A DNA stretch of 59,794 nucleotides from Lentisphaeria bacterium (GCA_017456285.1 JAFTJQ010000051.1:1-59794), one strand, 5' to 3'. Shown: positions 18,401 to 27,309, counted from the stretch's first letter. The notes: generated by a model not told the origin, from the letters alone. Numbers and translations: made by a program.

Positions 18401-18501
18401 CATTCAGCAGAGAAGCCTGTTCAAGTGCGTGGAATCCACCGCCGTATAATCCGGATTATGCTTTTGTCAAAGTCGGCTTGAGCGACATTGAATTAGTCTA
18501 A
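15460..18501 (+). CDS. Large glycosyl-hydrolase-like protein (GH106-like architecture)
   Basis: A 1013-residue protein without signal peptide. It opens RPTPFWSWNDKLDPEELRYQ, then GQGGFFMHARGG and AYLYDENGWPSGFG, the start of a TIM-barrel region found in uncharacterised rhamnosidase-like (GH106-related) glycosidases. Candidate catalytic acids lie in YDENGWPSG and FTDEPQLS. The C-terminal third looks like beta-sandwich sugar-binding domains (LRFKGIGANSYRVWINGEEAG). The ATG at 15460 has GGAG nine bases upstream; ATG 15445 is the alternative. Substrate unknown. It stands alone on the plus strand and ends at a strong terminator. Confidence 0.65.
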   Translation: MNIKNPENKYRPTPFWSWNDKLDPEELRYQVREMHAAGQGGFFMHARGGLQTKYMSKEWMDCINASIDEASKYGMEAYLYDENGWPSGFGDGLVNGLGEAYQLKYLRFEKKPLSECGSERTIAYYESDGTFISREKPENYQGEVLRFYYEVNQFYVDNLDAKVVKEFLDRIYEHYYKNIPAEILKHLRGVFTDEPQLSRDGIAWSFVLEEEYFKFCGQELIYDLPKLYFNMAESKKVRVRFWKLVARLFSENFCKQIYDWCSEHNWLLTGHGLIEELGKTHITSNGDIMPIYRYFHIPGVDHLCRKEPSKTAAIQLLSAAHQTGKKQLMSESFALCGWNFNFSGMHWLFNQQLSLGINFLCPHLSSYRLRGLRKRDYPASLFIHQPWWGDYKKVNDYFSRAGMLLAEGREKVDLLVLHPISTLHLIYKCDNENDLKYYIEKYQELSESLSRRHITYHYGDEIYFDDYGTVDGDTIVIGECRYNYVLIPQLTNLSAKVVEILRQFEKNGGKIVKIKNNSEYSDLTIDGDEATAEVRDWFDNIEEVADENQAAEVVANNLPKIVKSTENGKVTDSLLSIRRYFDDIGDGRSGVFYLITNSRYTAKCDAVISLAQDGKYVELIDRESGEFARISNVETVDNRLTFNYNFGAGEAIMLFVTDSMNPSGKAIETINVDKLQCQKKLSDEMTLKSLGLGNVMTLDRCRYRVNGGEWIDDEINVIHPRLIKKGENCDLEMEIDFVIEDDFDLSNKLTFISETPEIFSYSLNGVAFEAKDSGYLFDKSFRKIELPNILRHGVNTITAKCHYFQSEETHANYRKAMIFESEYNKLCYDTEIENFYLLGDFKVKYQGDCETLERNAERLNGKFSIGRSQVGEKLPISDIVLNGMPFFSGKVVFASEFTLSAEELDKINYLRFKGIGANSYRVWINGEEAGFVYMENYYLALKKYLKVGVNTIEIELTTSLRNTLGPHHLEEGESYAVHTLSFSREACSSAWNPPPYNPDYAFVKVGLSDIELV

Positions 18502-18623
18502 TTTCGTATTAAAAAAACGCAGTTTAGAAGCAATACCCTTTGGGATAAACTTGTTTCGGCTGCGGTTTTCCGAGCGGATGTACGCTTATCGCATCAGGAA
18601 TAGAGAATAGATTTGATGGAATA

Positions 18624-18660
18624 AAAAAAGCCCCATAAAAGTTTTTTTATGGGGCTTTTT
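18624..18660. terminator. Bidirectional intrinsic terminator
   Basis: AAAAAGCCCCATAAAA pairs with TTTTATGGGGCTTTTT around a short loop, with A/T tracts on both sides. It serves both the converging plus-strand glycosidase and the minus-strand lipoprotein gene. Confidence 0.9.
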
Positions 18661-18670
18661 CAGGAATTTT

Positions 18671-19540
18671 TTATAATTTTAATAATCCCCAGGCGGCACT
18701 CATACGAAGTTCGATGTCGCTTGACTTGAGGAATTTTGTAAGTTCTGCTTCCGCATATAATTTCGGAGCGTAAAAGGTTAAAATTCTACACCACTGACCT
18801 TTTGTGCCATTGTCTTTACTCATTTCATTATAAAGTTTCAGAGCATCATCGAAGGTCATTTTTTTGTCACGAAGCAGAATTTCCGCTGCGACGAGACGCA
18901 ATGAATTTGAATAGGACTCATTATTTGCGACCATTTGCAAAATAACGTAGGTCTGCTCAAGCGTAATCTGCTTCATAAATCTGATGCCGTGAACTCCTCT
19001 GATTGCATTGTAGTGCGGTTTTTTGCTGTCGATACAGCCTGAAGAGAGGAATAGTTCTCTTTCCATATCTTTGGTATCATCAATCCAAGCAGAGAAATAA
19101 CGAAGTCCGTCATCCGCAGTTCGGTCATTGCGAATTGCGATTAAAGTTTTTTCATCCTCTCCTGTGGCAGTCCAACCGAGTTTGCCGAGGGTTTCAACAG
19201 CGTGAATGCGGTCTTCACTGTCTGCATTAAAAGCGATTTCATGAAGTTGCTTCATGCGGTCATCGACATTATTTCCGAGGCGGATAAGCACTCGGTGGCG
19301 ACCGACACGGCAAAAGGTCTCTTCGGGGTTTGCCTTTTCATCAGCGAGGAAGAGTGCCTCAATCTCTTTTTTATCCAAGCCGACATCAATCATGTGTTCT
19401 GCGGCGTGAACTCGTGTCCAGAACCCCTCGCTTTTTAAGCCCTCGTGAAGAGCTTCTTGGGGAGTCGGCGGGCAAATCATGCAACAACCGCTTAAAAGTG
19501 CTGCCGCTACGACGGAAAAAATTGTAGCTGTCATTTTCAT
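18671..19540 (-). CDS. HEAT-repeat-like lipoprotein
   Basis: A 289-residue protein with a lipoprotein signal: a basic start, a hydrophobic core and the lipobox LLSGC with Cys19 as the lipidation site. Thereafter it is helical with HEAT/PBS-like units (FWTRVHAAEHMIDVG, DRIHAVETLGKLGW, LRLVAAEILLRD, ELRMSAAWGLLKL). No enzyme motif is visible. The ribosome site AAGGAGA overlaps the end of the upstream GH13-like gene, so the two form an operon. A protein-protein scaffold role on the periplasmic face is inferred. Confidence 0.7.
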   Translation of the reverse strand: MKMTATIFSVVAAALLSGCCMICPPTPQEALHEGLKSEGFWTRVHAAEHMIDVGLDKKEIEALFLADEKANPEETFCRVGRHRVLIRLGNNVDDRMKQLHEIAFNADSEDRIHAVETLGKLGWTATGEDEKTLIAIRNDRTADDGLRYFSAWIDDTKDMERELFLSSGCIDSKKPHYNAIRGVHGIRFMKQITLEQTYVILQMVANNESYSNSLRLVAAEILLRDKKMTFDDALKLYNEMSKDNGTKGQWCRILTFYAPKLYAEAELTKFLKSSDIELRMSAAWGLLKL

Positions 19541-19543
19541 AGA

Positions 19544-22500
19544 TTAAATCTCCTTTATATTAAGTTCAAATTCTTTACTGCATGAGCAGAAAACTACTTC
19601 GATATTATTAGCTTTTTTGAAAACCATTCCGATTGTGCCGGGTGTAAATGACTGGCAGAGAATGTTACCGATTTTGAGCGAGAAATTCTCATTGATTGAG
19701 AAAAATTCATCGCTTCGGAGAATCGGCATTATGGCTCCAGAGTAAGCATTTACCCGATAGACGGTATCGAGCGGATCTTGTGACAAAATTCGACCGTTTT
19801 CCCCGATAAGTGAACACTCAACGAGGCGGTCGAGGGTGATTTTCAAAGTTTTGAAACCACTTGCGTTGATCGCATTTGAGATTGTAAAATTCTCTCCGTT
19901 TTTGACTTTCGGCGGAGTTAATAAATCAAATCTGCTCGGCATGCTGACAAAATTGAGCGGAATAGATTTTTCGGCATTATCCAAATAAATTCCGCAGCAG
20001 CCGCCGCGACTGCCGAAACCGTTAGCCGCTGAAAAAGCGATTAAGTTTTTGCCTTTTTTGAGCAATTTGGTGTCAATCGGAGCAACATCATCCCAACTGC
20101 GTTCAGTTTCATCAAAAACTTTTACTCCATTGATAAAGGCTTGTACTTTGTTGCACTCTGCCATCATTTTTGCAACGTTGCCGAAGTTTGCGGCGGCGAT
20201 GTCAAAGTCGTAATGCGATGGCGAGAATAATCTCATACTTGCCACTTTCGGAACTTCGGCAAGTTCAAATTCCGCACGGAAAAATGATTTATCATAGAAC
20301 GCAAGGGATTTATCGCGAGACCAAAGCATCGTATGACCCCACTCCAGACGGCTCTCGACGTACGGAACATTCGGCACAAAATGCGAGAATGAGTAGGGAT
20401 GACGGGTAGCAGGACGGAAAACTTCCTCCCAATTTGAGTCATCATAATCGATTTTGTACCATGAATCTTTGTTGCAAACCGAATTTGATTGAGCGGCATT
20501 AGTAACGTCTTCAACTTCGGAGAAACTGCCCTCGTCAAAAGTTTTGCGTTTAGAGTCTCTGAAACTTGGTTCAGGGAATGCACTGTATTCAAAAGTTGAA
20601 GAGAAACTCAAATCGCTGAATTTGCAATTACTTGCAGTTGCTTTGGGAGAGGCGGTATAAATTTTTTCGCCTGCAATTTTGACAATAACTATGCCGTTTT
20701 CGGCAACTTCAAATTTTCCGTTGCCCAGAAATTTGCTTTGATTGCAATCCCCGGCATAGAGCAGTTGACCCTCAATATTTTGATTATTAATAGCGATAGT
20801 ATCGCAAATTTTTTCATTACTGAAGTTGATACAAACAAAACTTTTTTCGCCGTCTTTCTCTCTGGTAAAGCAGAATAAATTGCCATTACTTTTCTGAATG
20901 TCGAAGTAATTACTCTCACCGAATCCGAATTCAGGAAGTTCACGTCGGAGTGCCAGTAAAAATTTGATTTCATCAGTTACACCGAGTTCAATCATGTCGG
21001 TCAAAAACGGCACGCATTCAGCTGTAAGCGTCCAGCGAAGCAATGATAAGTCTCCCCCGATGATATTACGTCCGAATCTCTGCAGCAAAGCGGTATCGTG
21101 AATTTTCAAATGCAGCATGGTCTGCACATCGGGGCGGTCTTTCAAAAATCGGTAATGACTTAATTTCGCCAAGCGTTCAAGAATTGTCGGCAATAACTCC
21201 GTTTCGGGACTTTTGAGGAATCGCAAAAATGGGATGTAACCATGTGAAACGTAACGGATCCCTGCAACTCCCATGCCCTCCTCAAGGAAAATAATCGGCT
21301 TAATTTCGGAGAGTTCGGCGTATAACTGCTGTAGGAATTGAGTCTGTGCCGCCACTGTCATTCCCGGTCGAATGGCGGGATCGTCAAGTTTCCACCCCGG
21401 CAATTGAAATGCCGCCACGTCAAAACGGAAACCGTCCAGACCGCACTCCTTAATTAAAAATTTACACATCTCGCCATAGTAGGAACGGAAACTCTCGTTG
21501 GTCGTCTCCGTCATAACACTGCCGATAAAGCAGCTTGCAAAATTACCGACTTCATCACGGCGGATAAATTCGGGGTGTTCCTCAATTAATTTACTGCCTC
21601 TGAAAAGGTCATGAATAATCATGTCGCAAATAACTTTCATCCCGAGTTTGTGGGCTTCATCGGTATATCTGCGTAATTCTTCAGGAGTTCCGTAGCAAGG
21701 TGCAATCGGCACTCCCCAATCATTAACGTATGCTTCAGGCGGCGACAATGGCGGCAGATAGACAACAGAAATCCCCAAATTTTTCAGGTGTTGAAGTTCC
21801 TCAATCTCCTTTGCCAAACCGCCGCCGTCAGCGATAAAACCGTGTTTCTGATAGATACAGCCGTCGGTAATCATTTCAGTTGAAGCGCTTGACCAATTAA
21901 ATGAGCGTTTGATCTCATAGCACTTTTCTTTAAGTTCGCTATCTTCGGCACAGAACGGAGTAATGATAAATTCCCCGCAAGTCATTACTTTGTGAGGTCT
22001 GATTTTGTCAAAGCACCAGAATGTCGGAGCGAAACTCAAACCGTCCTCACTTTTAGCATAGGTGTATGACAGTGTTTCCCCCTTTTGCTCGCGTCCCCAG
22101 CCGAAAAGTCGATTGTTCATTGCGGAGATTAAAAAATCAATCTCGTGGTGGAAATCGCAATCCATTGCCCCCATGCGGTGCGGCATTTTGGGGATATAAT
22201 CAAATCCCTCAATCGCCTCAATCGGAGCAGAAAGCGGAGTGTCAAGTTCGCAGGTGTGACTTCTCAAGTCATAAAGCACCAGTCGCTGTTCTGCGGTCGG
22301 GATTTGTTCAAATTTAAGTGTCGGCAAAGCAAATGAAGCCTCATTGATATAGTAATTTTCTTCTTTGCCCAAATATTGTGCTAAATAGGTTATAACAATA
22401 GAAGCGTTTTTGAGTTGATACTTGAGAGTAAACTCCCAATCACCGACTTGAAATACCGCAATAATCTCTTTGTCAATATCGTTTTTTTGCATATTAATAA

Positions 22501-22747
22501 ATTTCACGGGCAAATCTTTAATGGGATTAATTCCGTCAAATCCGATACATCTTTTGCTGGTTTGTACCCCCGGTTCGCCGTAGGATGTGACATTTGACGC
22601 ATCAACATTTGTGCGAATATTGATATTGAATGGATTATCGATTTTTTTTGCTGTGACGGCAAATTTATTTGCTTTTGAGCGAATTTCAGAAATAAATCCG
22701 TCCTCTATAAGCACTTCCAAATATTTATTTTCCAGTTTCAGCTGCAT
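19544..22747 (-). CDS. GH13-like (alpha-amylase superfamily) multidomain enzyme
   Basis: A 1067-residue cytosolic protein. Residues 1-290 form a beta-rich N-terminal domain unlike common GH13 ones. Residues 295-640 are a TIM barrel with GISVVYLPPLSPPEAY, KLGMKVICDMIIHD, the nucleophile region DGFRFDVAAF (Asp443) and the acid/base region PIIFLEEG (Glu489 or 490). The C-terminal 350 residues are beta-sandwich and include a lectin-like part (FNGVKVFDE-type strands). No signal peptide is seen. Ribosome site AGGAAT upstream. It overlaps no neighbour but feeds the lipoprotein gene. Substrate unknown; an alpha-glucan or a host-derived glycoside is possible. Confidence 0.72.
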   Translation of the reverse strand: MQLKLENKYLEVLIEDGFISEIRSKANKFAVTAKKIDNPFNINIRTNVDASNVTSYGEPGVQTSKRCIGFDGINPIKDLPVKFINMQKNDIDKEIIAVFQVGDWEFTLKYQLKNASIVITYLAQYLGKEENYYINEASFALPTLKFEQIPTAEQRLVLYDLRSHTCELDTPLSAPIEAIEGFDYIPKMPHRMGAMDCDFHHEIDFLISAMNNRLFGWGREQKGETLSYTYAKSEDGLSFAPTFWCFDKIRPHKVMTCGEFIITPFCAEDSELKEKCYEIKRSFNWSSASTEMITDGCIYQKHGFIADGGGLAKEIEELQHLKNLGISVVYLPPLSPPEAYVNDWGVPIAPCYGTPEELRRYTDEAHKLGMKVICDMIIHDLFRGSKLIEEHPEFIRRDEVGNFASCFIGSVMTETTNESFRSYYGEMCKFLIKECGLDGFRFDVAAFQLPGWKLDDPAIRPGMTVAAQTQFLQQLYAELSEIKPIIFLEEGMGVAGIRYVSHGYIPFLRFLKSPETELLPTILERLAKLSHYRFLKDRPDVQTMLHLKIHDTALLQRFGRNIIGGDLSLLRWTLTAECVPFLTDMIELGVTDEIKFLLALRRELPEFGFGESNYFDIQKSNGNLFCFTREKDGEKSFVCINFSNEKICDTIAINNQNIEGQLLYAGDCNQSKFLGNGKFEVAENGIVIVKIAGEKIYTASPKATASNCKFSDLSFSSTFEYSAFPEPSFRDSKRKTFDEGSFSEVEDVTNAAQSNSVCNKDSWYKIDYDDSNWEEVFRPATRHPYSFSHFVPNVPYVESRLEWGHTMLWSRDKSLAFYDKSFFRAEFELAEVPKVASMRLFSPSHYDFDIAAANFGNVAKMMAECNKVQAFINGVKVFDETERSWDDVAPIDTKLLKKGKNLIAFSAANGFGSRGGCCGIYLDNAEKSIPLNFVSMPSRFDLLTPPKVKNGENFTISNAINASGFKTLKITLDRLVECSLIGENGRILSQDPLDTVYRVNAYSGAIMPILRSDEFFSINENFSLKIGNILCQSFTPGTIGMVFKKANNIEVVFCSCSKEFELNIKEI

Positions 22748-22855
22748 ATATGGTTAATTCCTAAAAAAATTTATTAATGTATTATATAGTCTATTTACAG
22801 TAGTGCTTTTTGTTAAAAAATCAAGTTTTTTATCTGTTTTTTATTAAAATATATT

Positions 22856-22884
22856 GATGTCGTGCGAAAAAATCGCACGACATC
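22856..22884. repeat. Perfect hairpin of a dispersed CGTGCGA repeat
   Basis: GATGTCGTGCGA and its exact complement flank a five-A loop, followed by AATTCTTAATTC copies. It lies just after the first sialidase-like gene. A related hairpin with the same CGTGCG/CGCACG stem lies at about 24638-24661 after the second one, and another at 54529-54552. Confidence 0.6.
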
Positions 22885-22933
22885 AACAATAATTCTTAAT
22901 TCTTAATTCTGCATTATGCATTCTTAATTTAAT

Positions 22934-24613
22934 TTACCATGTCCAGCCGATGTAAGATAAATCGGCAGTACCATTGATTTGATTTGAGCCGTCACCCCAC
23001 CAAACTCCGGTAACTGCATTTGCCCCGGTTGAAGCTGTGAGATTGCATGAACCTAATGGCTTGCTGTCGCCTTTGATAAACAAGGTTGCTTTTTTATTTA
23101 CGCCATCAACTTCGAGGACAAAGGTTGTGAATTTGGAGTTGAGAGATCCTTGATAGACAGTTCTGCCGTTAAGTTGGACTCGATTCATGCCGATTTGAAG
23201 TGACGCAGCATAGCAGCCCTCTGCTTGTCCGGGGATCGGGGCTTTGCCTGCAACCATGAATTGCGGAGTATCTATGCCGTGATCTTGAATGCGGACTGAA
23301 AATTCGACGGTAAGTTTCTTTGCATCGGCAGGGAGTTTGTGTGAACGGAAAGTCGGCCAGCGTTCACCGCCCTGTTCGCCTTTGGAAGTAATTCGCATAA
23401 TCGGGTAGGGCTGTTCAGGAACAGTCATAATTTCAAAATTTGCTAAAGCATTCGGAGATTTTGCCTTATCTTTGTACCCATAGAAGTGACCGATATTTTC
23501 TTCAAACGGGTTGCGTTTATTGAATGGAGAGTAGAATACTTTGAAGCCTTTTGCTCTCGGGTCACCTGAAGTTGCTTTGATTGAGTCGTCTTTGACAATA
23601 TCGTAGGTTTCGGCAACCAAGCGACTGAAGTGCGAAACATTTTTGTAGGCACTGAAGTGTGATTCATCGTGGATAATCATTATCCGATTCGGAGCAATTT
23701 CGAAAATTGTACCGTAACTTGAGCCGCTGCCATTGTAAATGTCAACTTTTTGAAACTCTTTGCCACTTCCTGTCCAGTCAACTAACAGGTGGAGGAAAGG
23801 ACGTCCAGTCAAAACAACCAATGCTCCGTTTGAAAGCACTTTTGCCTGCGGAGAAACTGCAAGCGGAAGTTCTTTGTATTCAAAAACTTCGCCCCAAGTT
23901 TTGCCGTTATCTTTGCTGAAACGGTATTTGAGAGTTCCGCCGTCACGCCAAGCACCGAAAATTGAGCCGTCAGCAAGTTGGGTGAGAGTTGATTCCCCAT
24001 TACCTTCAATTACATTCTGGTCGTCGCAGAGAGCAGAAAGGTATTCCCAAGTTTTGCCGTCATCGTATGAAGCAATAACGAAAGCGTAAGATTTTTTTGC
24101 TCCCTGCTGATAACCGTAAGCAGAAGCAAGAACAGTGCCGTCTTTAAGCACAATTGCTTCACGGTGAGTGCGGAAACTGCTCGGAATTTCAAACTTGACA
24201 GGAACTTTGGTGGTAGTAACTTTGCCGTCTTTGCTCTCGGTGTGGACAGTTAAAAGGTGTTCAGATTTAATTTCCCCTGACCAGCAGCCGATTTGGACTT
24301 TTTCGCCCTTGCTGTTTTCAAAAGAGTTGATACCGAAAATCTTTTTGCCTTTGCCTGATTTCCAGGTTTTGCCGTCATCAGGAGACCAATCCGTACACTG
24401 AAATTCAGTAATGGTGTGAACTCCTTTTGAGTGATTAAGGTGGATTTCTCCGTCAGAAAAGCGAGTAGCGAAGCAGAAGTTCATATCGTCTTTGTACATC
24501 TCAATAGTCTTTGCTTCAATCGGGACTAATTTGCCGCCGTCAAGGAGAATGTCTCCCGCATAAGCAGTTGCCCCAAGAACCATTGCGGTACTTAAAATTG
24601 CTTGTAATTTCAT
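22934..24613 (-). CDS. Secreted sialidase-fold (BNR/Asp-box) enzyme A
   Basis: A 559-residue exported protein; the signal peptide ends near residue 19 (ATAYAG). The propeller has Asp boxes SPDDGKTW, SYDDGKTW and SKDNGKTW. GNGESTLTQLADGSIFGAWRDGG and IMIIHDESHF are typical of exo-sialidase-like folds. A C-terminal jelly-roll domain of about 170 residues follows. No textbook FRIP motif is visible, so another exo-glycosidase specificity is possible. The ATG at 24613 follows AAAAAAGGAAAA; an upstream in-frame start at 24658 adds an implausible lysine-rich stretch. It is a tandem paralogue of gene B. Confidence 0.8.
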   Translation of the reverse strand: MKLQAILSTAMVLGATAYAGDILLDGGKLVPIEAKTIEMYKDDMNFCFATRFSDGEIHLNHSKGVHTITEFQCTDWSPDDGKTWKSGKGKKIFGINSFENSKGEKVQIGCWSGEIKSEHLLTVHTESKDGKVTTTKVPVKFEIPSSFRTHREAIVLKDGTVLASAYGYQQGAKKSYAFVIASYDDGKTWEYLSALCDDQNVIEGNGESTLTQLADGSIFGAWRDGGTLKYRFSKDNGKTWGEVFEYKELPLAVSPQAKVLSNGALVVLTGRPFLHLLVDWTGSGKEFQKVDIYNGSGSSYGTIFEIAPNRIMIIHDESHFSAYKNVSHFSRLVAETYDIVKDDSIKATSGDPRAKGFKVFYSPFNKRNPFEENIGHFYGYKDKAKSPNALANFEIMTVPEQPYPIMRITSKGEQGGERWPTFRSHKLPADAKKLTVEFSVRIQDHGIDTPQFMVAGKAPIPGQAEGCYAASLQIGMNRVQLNGRTVYQGSLNSKFTTFVLEVDGVNKKATLFIKGDSKPLGSCNLTASTGANAVTGVWWGDGSNQINGTADLSYIGWTW

Positions 24614-24708
24614 GTTTTTTTTCCTTTTTTTAGATAGTCGTGCGAAAAATTTCCGCACGATACCACTTATAATTCCTAATTCTTAATTCTGCATTTTTAA
24701 TTCTTAAT

Positions 24709-26409
24709 TTACCAAGTCCAGCCGATGTAAGCCAAGTCAGCAGTACCATAAACTTGCCCTGAACCATCGCCCCACCAAACTCCGCCGGCAGCTAAACTGT
24801 TGGTATCTGCATTGAGTTTTGTTTCAATGAGCGGAGTTGTTTCGCCGTGGCGGAAAAGTTGAGCTTTTTGAGTAAGTCCGTCAACTACTAAATCAAAGGT
24901 GGTGAATTTGCCCATAAAGTTGCCTTTTACGGCATTGCTATTGTGGAATTTTACAAAGTCCTTGCCGATTTGCACGGTTGCAGCGAACATTTTGTCCCCG
25001 ACAGCGACTTTGCCAATTACCATGAATTGCGGTTTATCGACATCATTATCCTGAATTCTGACGCAGAATGTGGTTTTGAGAGTAGTTGCATCTTTCGGCA
25101 AAGCGTGACTGCGGAAAGTCGGCCATTCTGAACGTGGAACGAGATTATTATTACCCTTTGAAGTAATTCGCATAATCGGGTAGGGGTGTTCAGGAACGGT
25201 CATAATTTCAAAGTTCGCAATAGCATCTGCCTTTTTCTTTTTGTTGAAATATTCATAGAATACGGCGACTTCAGCTTCTTTCGGGTCTTTGCCGTCAAAC
25301 GGTGAATAGAAACGCTTGAAATCAACCGCTCTCGGGTCGCCTGAACCGACTTTGATTGAGTCATCTTTGACAATATCGTAGGTTTCAGCAACGAGTTTGC
25401 TGAATTGAGAGTTGTTTCGCCAAGCGGAGAAGTGTGATTCATCGTGGATAATCATTACGCGGTTTGGTGCAATTTCGAAAATTGAACCGTAACTTGAACC
25501 ACTGCCGGTATAAATATCAACAACTTGGAAGTTTTTGCCGGTACCTGTCCAATCGACAAGCAAGTGGAAGTAGGGACGACCTGTAACCATTACCAATGCT
25601 CCATTTGCAAGCAGTTTTGCGTGCGGAGCAACTGCCATTTTTAAGCCCTTAAATTCATAGGTTTGTCCCCAAGTTTTGCCGTTATCGCTGCTGTAAGCGT
25701 ATTTCATAAAACCGCCGTCACGCCATGCTGCATAGAGCGTTCCGTCAGCAAGTTGTACAATGGTTGACTCATTCGGACCTTCCGGAGTTTTGCCATCGGG
25801 GTCGCTTGCGAGAGTTGAGAGATATTTCCAAGTTTTGCCCTTATCTTCAGAGCAAATTAAAAAGATGCGGTTGCCTTTCTCGCCTTTGACATGGCAGTAA
25901 GCAGGTGCAATTAAGTTGCCGTTTTTGAGGATAACGATTTCACGGTGAGTTAAGCAGTTTGCCTCAAATGGGATTTCAAAATTGCACTTGTAAGTAGTAA
26001 CTTCATTTTTCTTATTCTGTTCAGGAGTTTGAGTTGTAACGCTCAAAGTGTGAACTTTTTTAATTTCGCTTGTCCAGCAGCCAATCTGCATTCTGGTTCC
26101 GTCAGGAAATTCGCAGGAGTTGATACCGAAAATTTTCTTATTTTTTGAGTTATTGATCCAGGTTTTGCCGTTATCGGGTGACCAATCTGTACATTGAAAT
26201 TCGGTAATGGTGTGAACTCCCTTTGAGTGGTTGAGGTGAATTTCCCCGTCTGAATATCGACTTGCGAAACAGAAGTTCATATCGTCTTTGTAGGTTTCAA
26301 TAATTTTTGATTCTACGGGAACGACCTTGCCGCCATTGATTTTTAACTCCATTGCGGAGGCAGTTACCCCAATCAGAAATGATGTTGCCAAAATTGCTTG
26401 TAATTTCAT
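24709..26409 (-). CDS. Secreted sialidase-fold (BNR/Asp-box) enzyme B
   Basis: A 566-residue paralogue of enzyme A over its whole length. Shared stretches include HLNHSKGVHTITEF, the GSGSSYG loop, IMIIHDESHFSA and the final IGWTW. The signal peptide is MKLQAILATSFLIGVTASA. Asp boxes are SPDNGKTW, SEDKGKTW and SSDNGKTW. The same C-terminal jelly-roll domain ends the protein. Tandem duplication with divergence suggests different linkage or substrate preference. Probably transcribed with enzyme A downstream; a dispersed hairpin repeat lies in the 95-base gap. Confidence 0.8.
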   Translation of the reverse strand: MKLQAILATSFLIGVTASAMELKINGGKVVPVESKIIETYKDDMNFCFASRYSDGEIHLNHSKGVHTITEFQCTDWSPDNGKTWINNSKNKKIFGINSCEFPDGTRMQIGCWTSEIKKVHTLSVTTQTPEQNKKNEVTTYKCNFEIPFEANCLTHREIVILKNGNLIAPAYCHVKGEKGNRIFLICSEDKGKTWKYLSTLASDPDGKTPEGPNESTIVQLADGTLYAAWRDGGFMKYAYSSDNGKTWGQTYEFKGLKMAVAPHAKLLANGALVMVTGRPYFHLLVDWTGTGKNFQVVDIYTGSGSSYGSIFEIAPNRVMIIHDESHFSAWRNNSQFSKLVAETYDIVKDDSIKVGSGDPRAVDFKRFYSPFDGKDPKEAEVAVFYEYFNKKKKADAIANFEIMTVPEHPYPIMRITSKGNNNLVPRSEWPTFRSHALPKDATTLKTTFCVRIQDNDVDKPQFMVIGKVAVGDKMFAATVQIGKDFVKFHNSNAVKGNFMGKFTTFDLVVDGLTQKAQLFRHGETTPLIETKLNADTNSLAAGGVWWGDGSGQVYGTADLAYIGWTW

Positions 26410-26456
26410 AAATAAACTCTTTCTAATAATTTTTTTAATATTTTATAAGTCTTATA

Positions 26457-26491
26457 AGTCTTATAAATTTTTCCGTAGAACTTATAAGACT
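26457..26491. repeat. Inverted repeat between pseudopilin and sialidase-like genes
   Basis: AGTCTTATAA (26457-26466) and TTATAAGACT (26482-26491) are perfect 10-bp arms, with an extra direct copy of ATAAGTCTT upstream. It lies on the transcript between the pseudopilin and enzyme B and could be a processing or attenuation hairpin; it lacks a proper T-tract. Confidence 0.45.
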
Positions 26492-26503
26492 CTATAATCG
26501 ACA

Positions 26504-27190
26504 TTATTTTTTCAAATCATTAACACCGAAATCTTCTTTGATGTTATCAGCGGTGAATTTATCTTTGATAGATACATGACCATCTACCCAAAGATAATTT
26601 CTTCCGTTGCCGTGAGGATTGATACTTTTAGTTTCATCATTCAACTGACCTGCATCCGGGTGAGCAAACATTCCTACTCCGAAATCGGTATTATCTGCAA
26701 AATTATTTGTTGCAGCATCCCATGCAGAACGAGCTGAATCCCAAAGTAATACAGTCGCTGAAGCATTTTTTACCTGAGTAATCATAATCGGGCTCTTTCT
26801 TCCGTCATTCGGCCAACCGTCTGTCATGCGAACTAAAACATACGGATTAGCGCGATAATCACAATATGCTTTTAATGTCGCATGTGATAAATTTCTACCT
26901 GATGGACAGTGGTAAATATTGTTGTTATTCAAGTAACGTGACCACAAAGCATAATGCCACGGTTCGCAATAAGTTGACGGATTTGGCTGTGCCGGAGGTA
27001 AGAAACCGTCATGATCATCTGTATAGAAAGCGAAACCGGTTCCGATTTGCTTCATGTTATTTGTACATGAAATCGCACGAGCTTTTTCACGTGCCTTGTT
27101 AAGTGCCGGCAAAAGCATTCCTGCCAAAATTGCGATGATTGCGATTACAACCAATAACTCGATTAAGGTGAAGTTAAATTGTTTTTTCAT
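26504..27190 (-). CDS. Pseudopilin-like secreted protein, H-x9-DG type
   Basis: A 228-residue protein with a class III (type IV pilin/type II secretion) leader, [16 protein letters not shown], where the mature chain would begin at the Phe with Glu+5. It continues [15 protein letters not shown], then a globular domain with paired Cys (ISCTN, YHCPSG). It ends with the Lentisphaerae/Planctomycetes H-x9-DG motif [14 protein letters not shown]. Such proteins exist in very many paralogues in these phyla; the exact role is not known. Ribosome site GAAAGGAC. It precedes two secreted glycosidase genes, so a role at the cell surface with them is plausible. Confidence 0.88.
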   Translation of the reverse strand: MKKQFNFTLIELLVVIAIIAILAGMLLPALNKAREKARAISCTNNMKQIGTGFAFYTDDHDGFLPPAQPNPSTYCEPWHYALWSRYLNNNNIYHCPSGRNLSHATLKAYCDYRANPYVLVRMTDGWPNDGRKSPIMITQVKNASATVLLWDSARSAWDAATNNFADNTDFGVGMFAHPDAGQLNDETKSINPHGNGRNYLWVDGHVSIKDKFTADNIKEDFGVNDLKK

Positions 27191-27281
27191 TGTTTTGTCC
27201 TTTCTAATAGATTGTTTTTGTCTTTACTTTAATAGGAATACCGTCCTCATTGGTTATGCAGAACTTTGCATGACTACTATA

Positions 27282-27309
27282 AATATAGCAAGTTTTTTTT
27301 TAAAGTCAA
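27282..27309 (-). promoter_or_regulatory. Promoter of the first pseudopilin
   Basis: On the minus strand TTGACT (27304-27309) and TATATT (27282-27287) are separated by 16 bp, about 90 bases before the start codon. Confidence 0.7.

Noticed and set aside
24614-24658. Longer start for sialidase-like enzyme A
   Set aside because: It would place a lysine-rich stretch before a perfect signal peptide; the internal ATG has a clear ribosome site.
26454-26491. Inverted repeat as an intrinsic terminator
   Set aside because: No T-tract follows on the minus strand and the sialidase-like gene downstream needs the transcript; kept only as a repeat.
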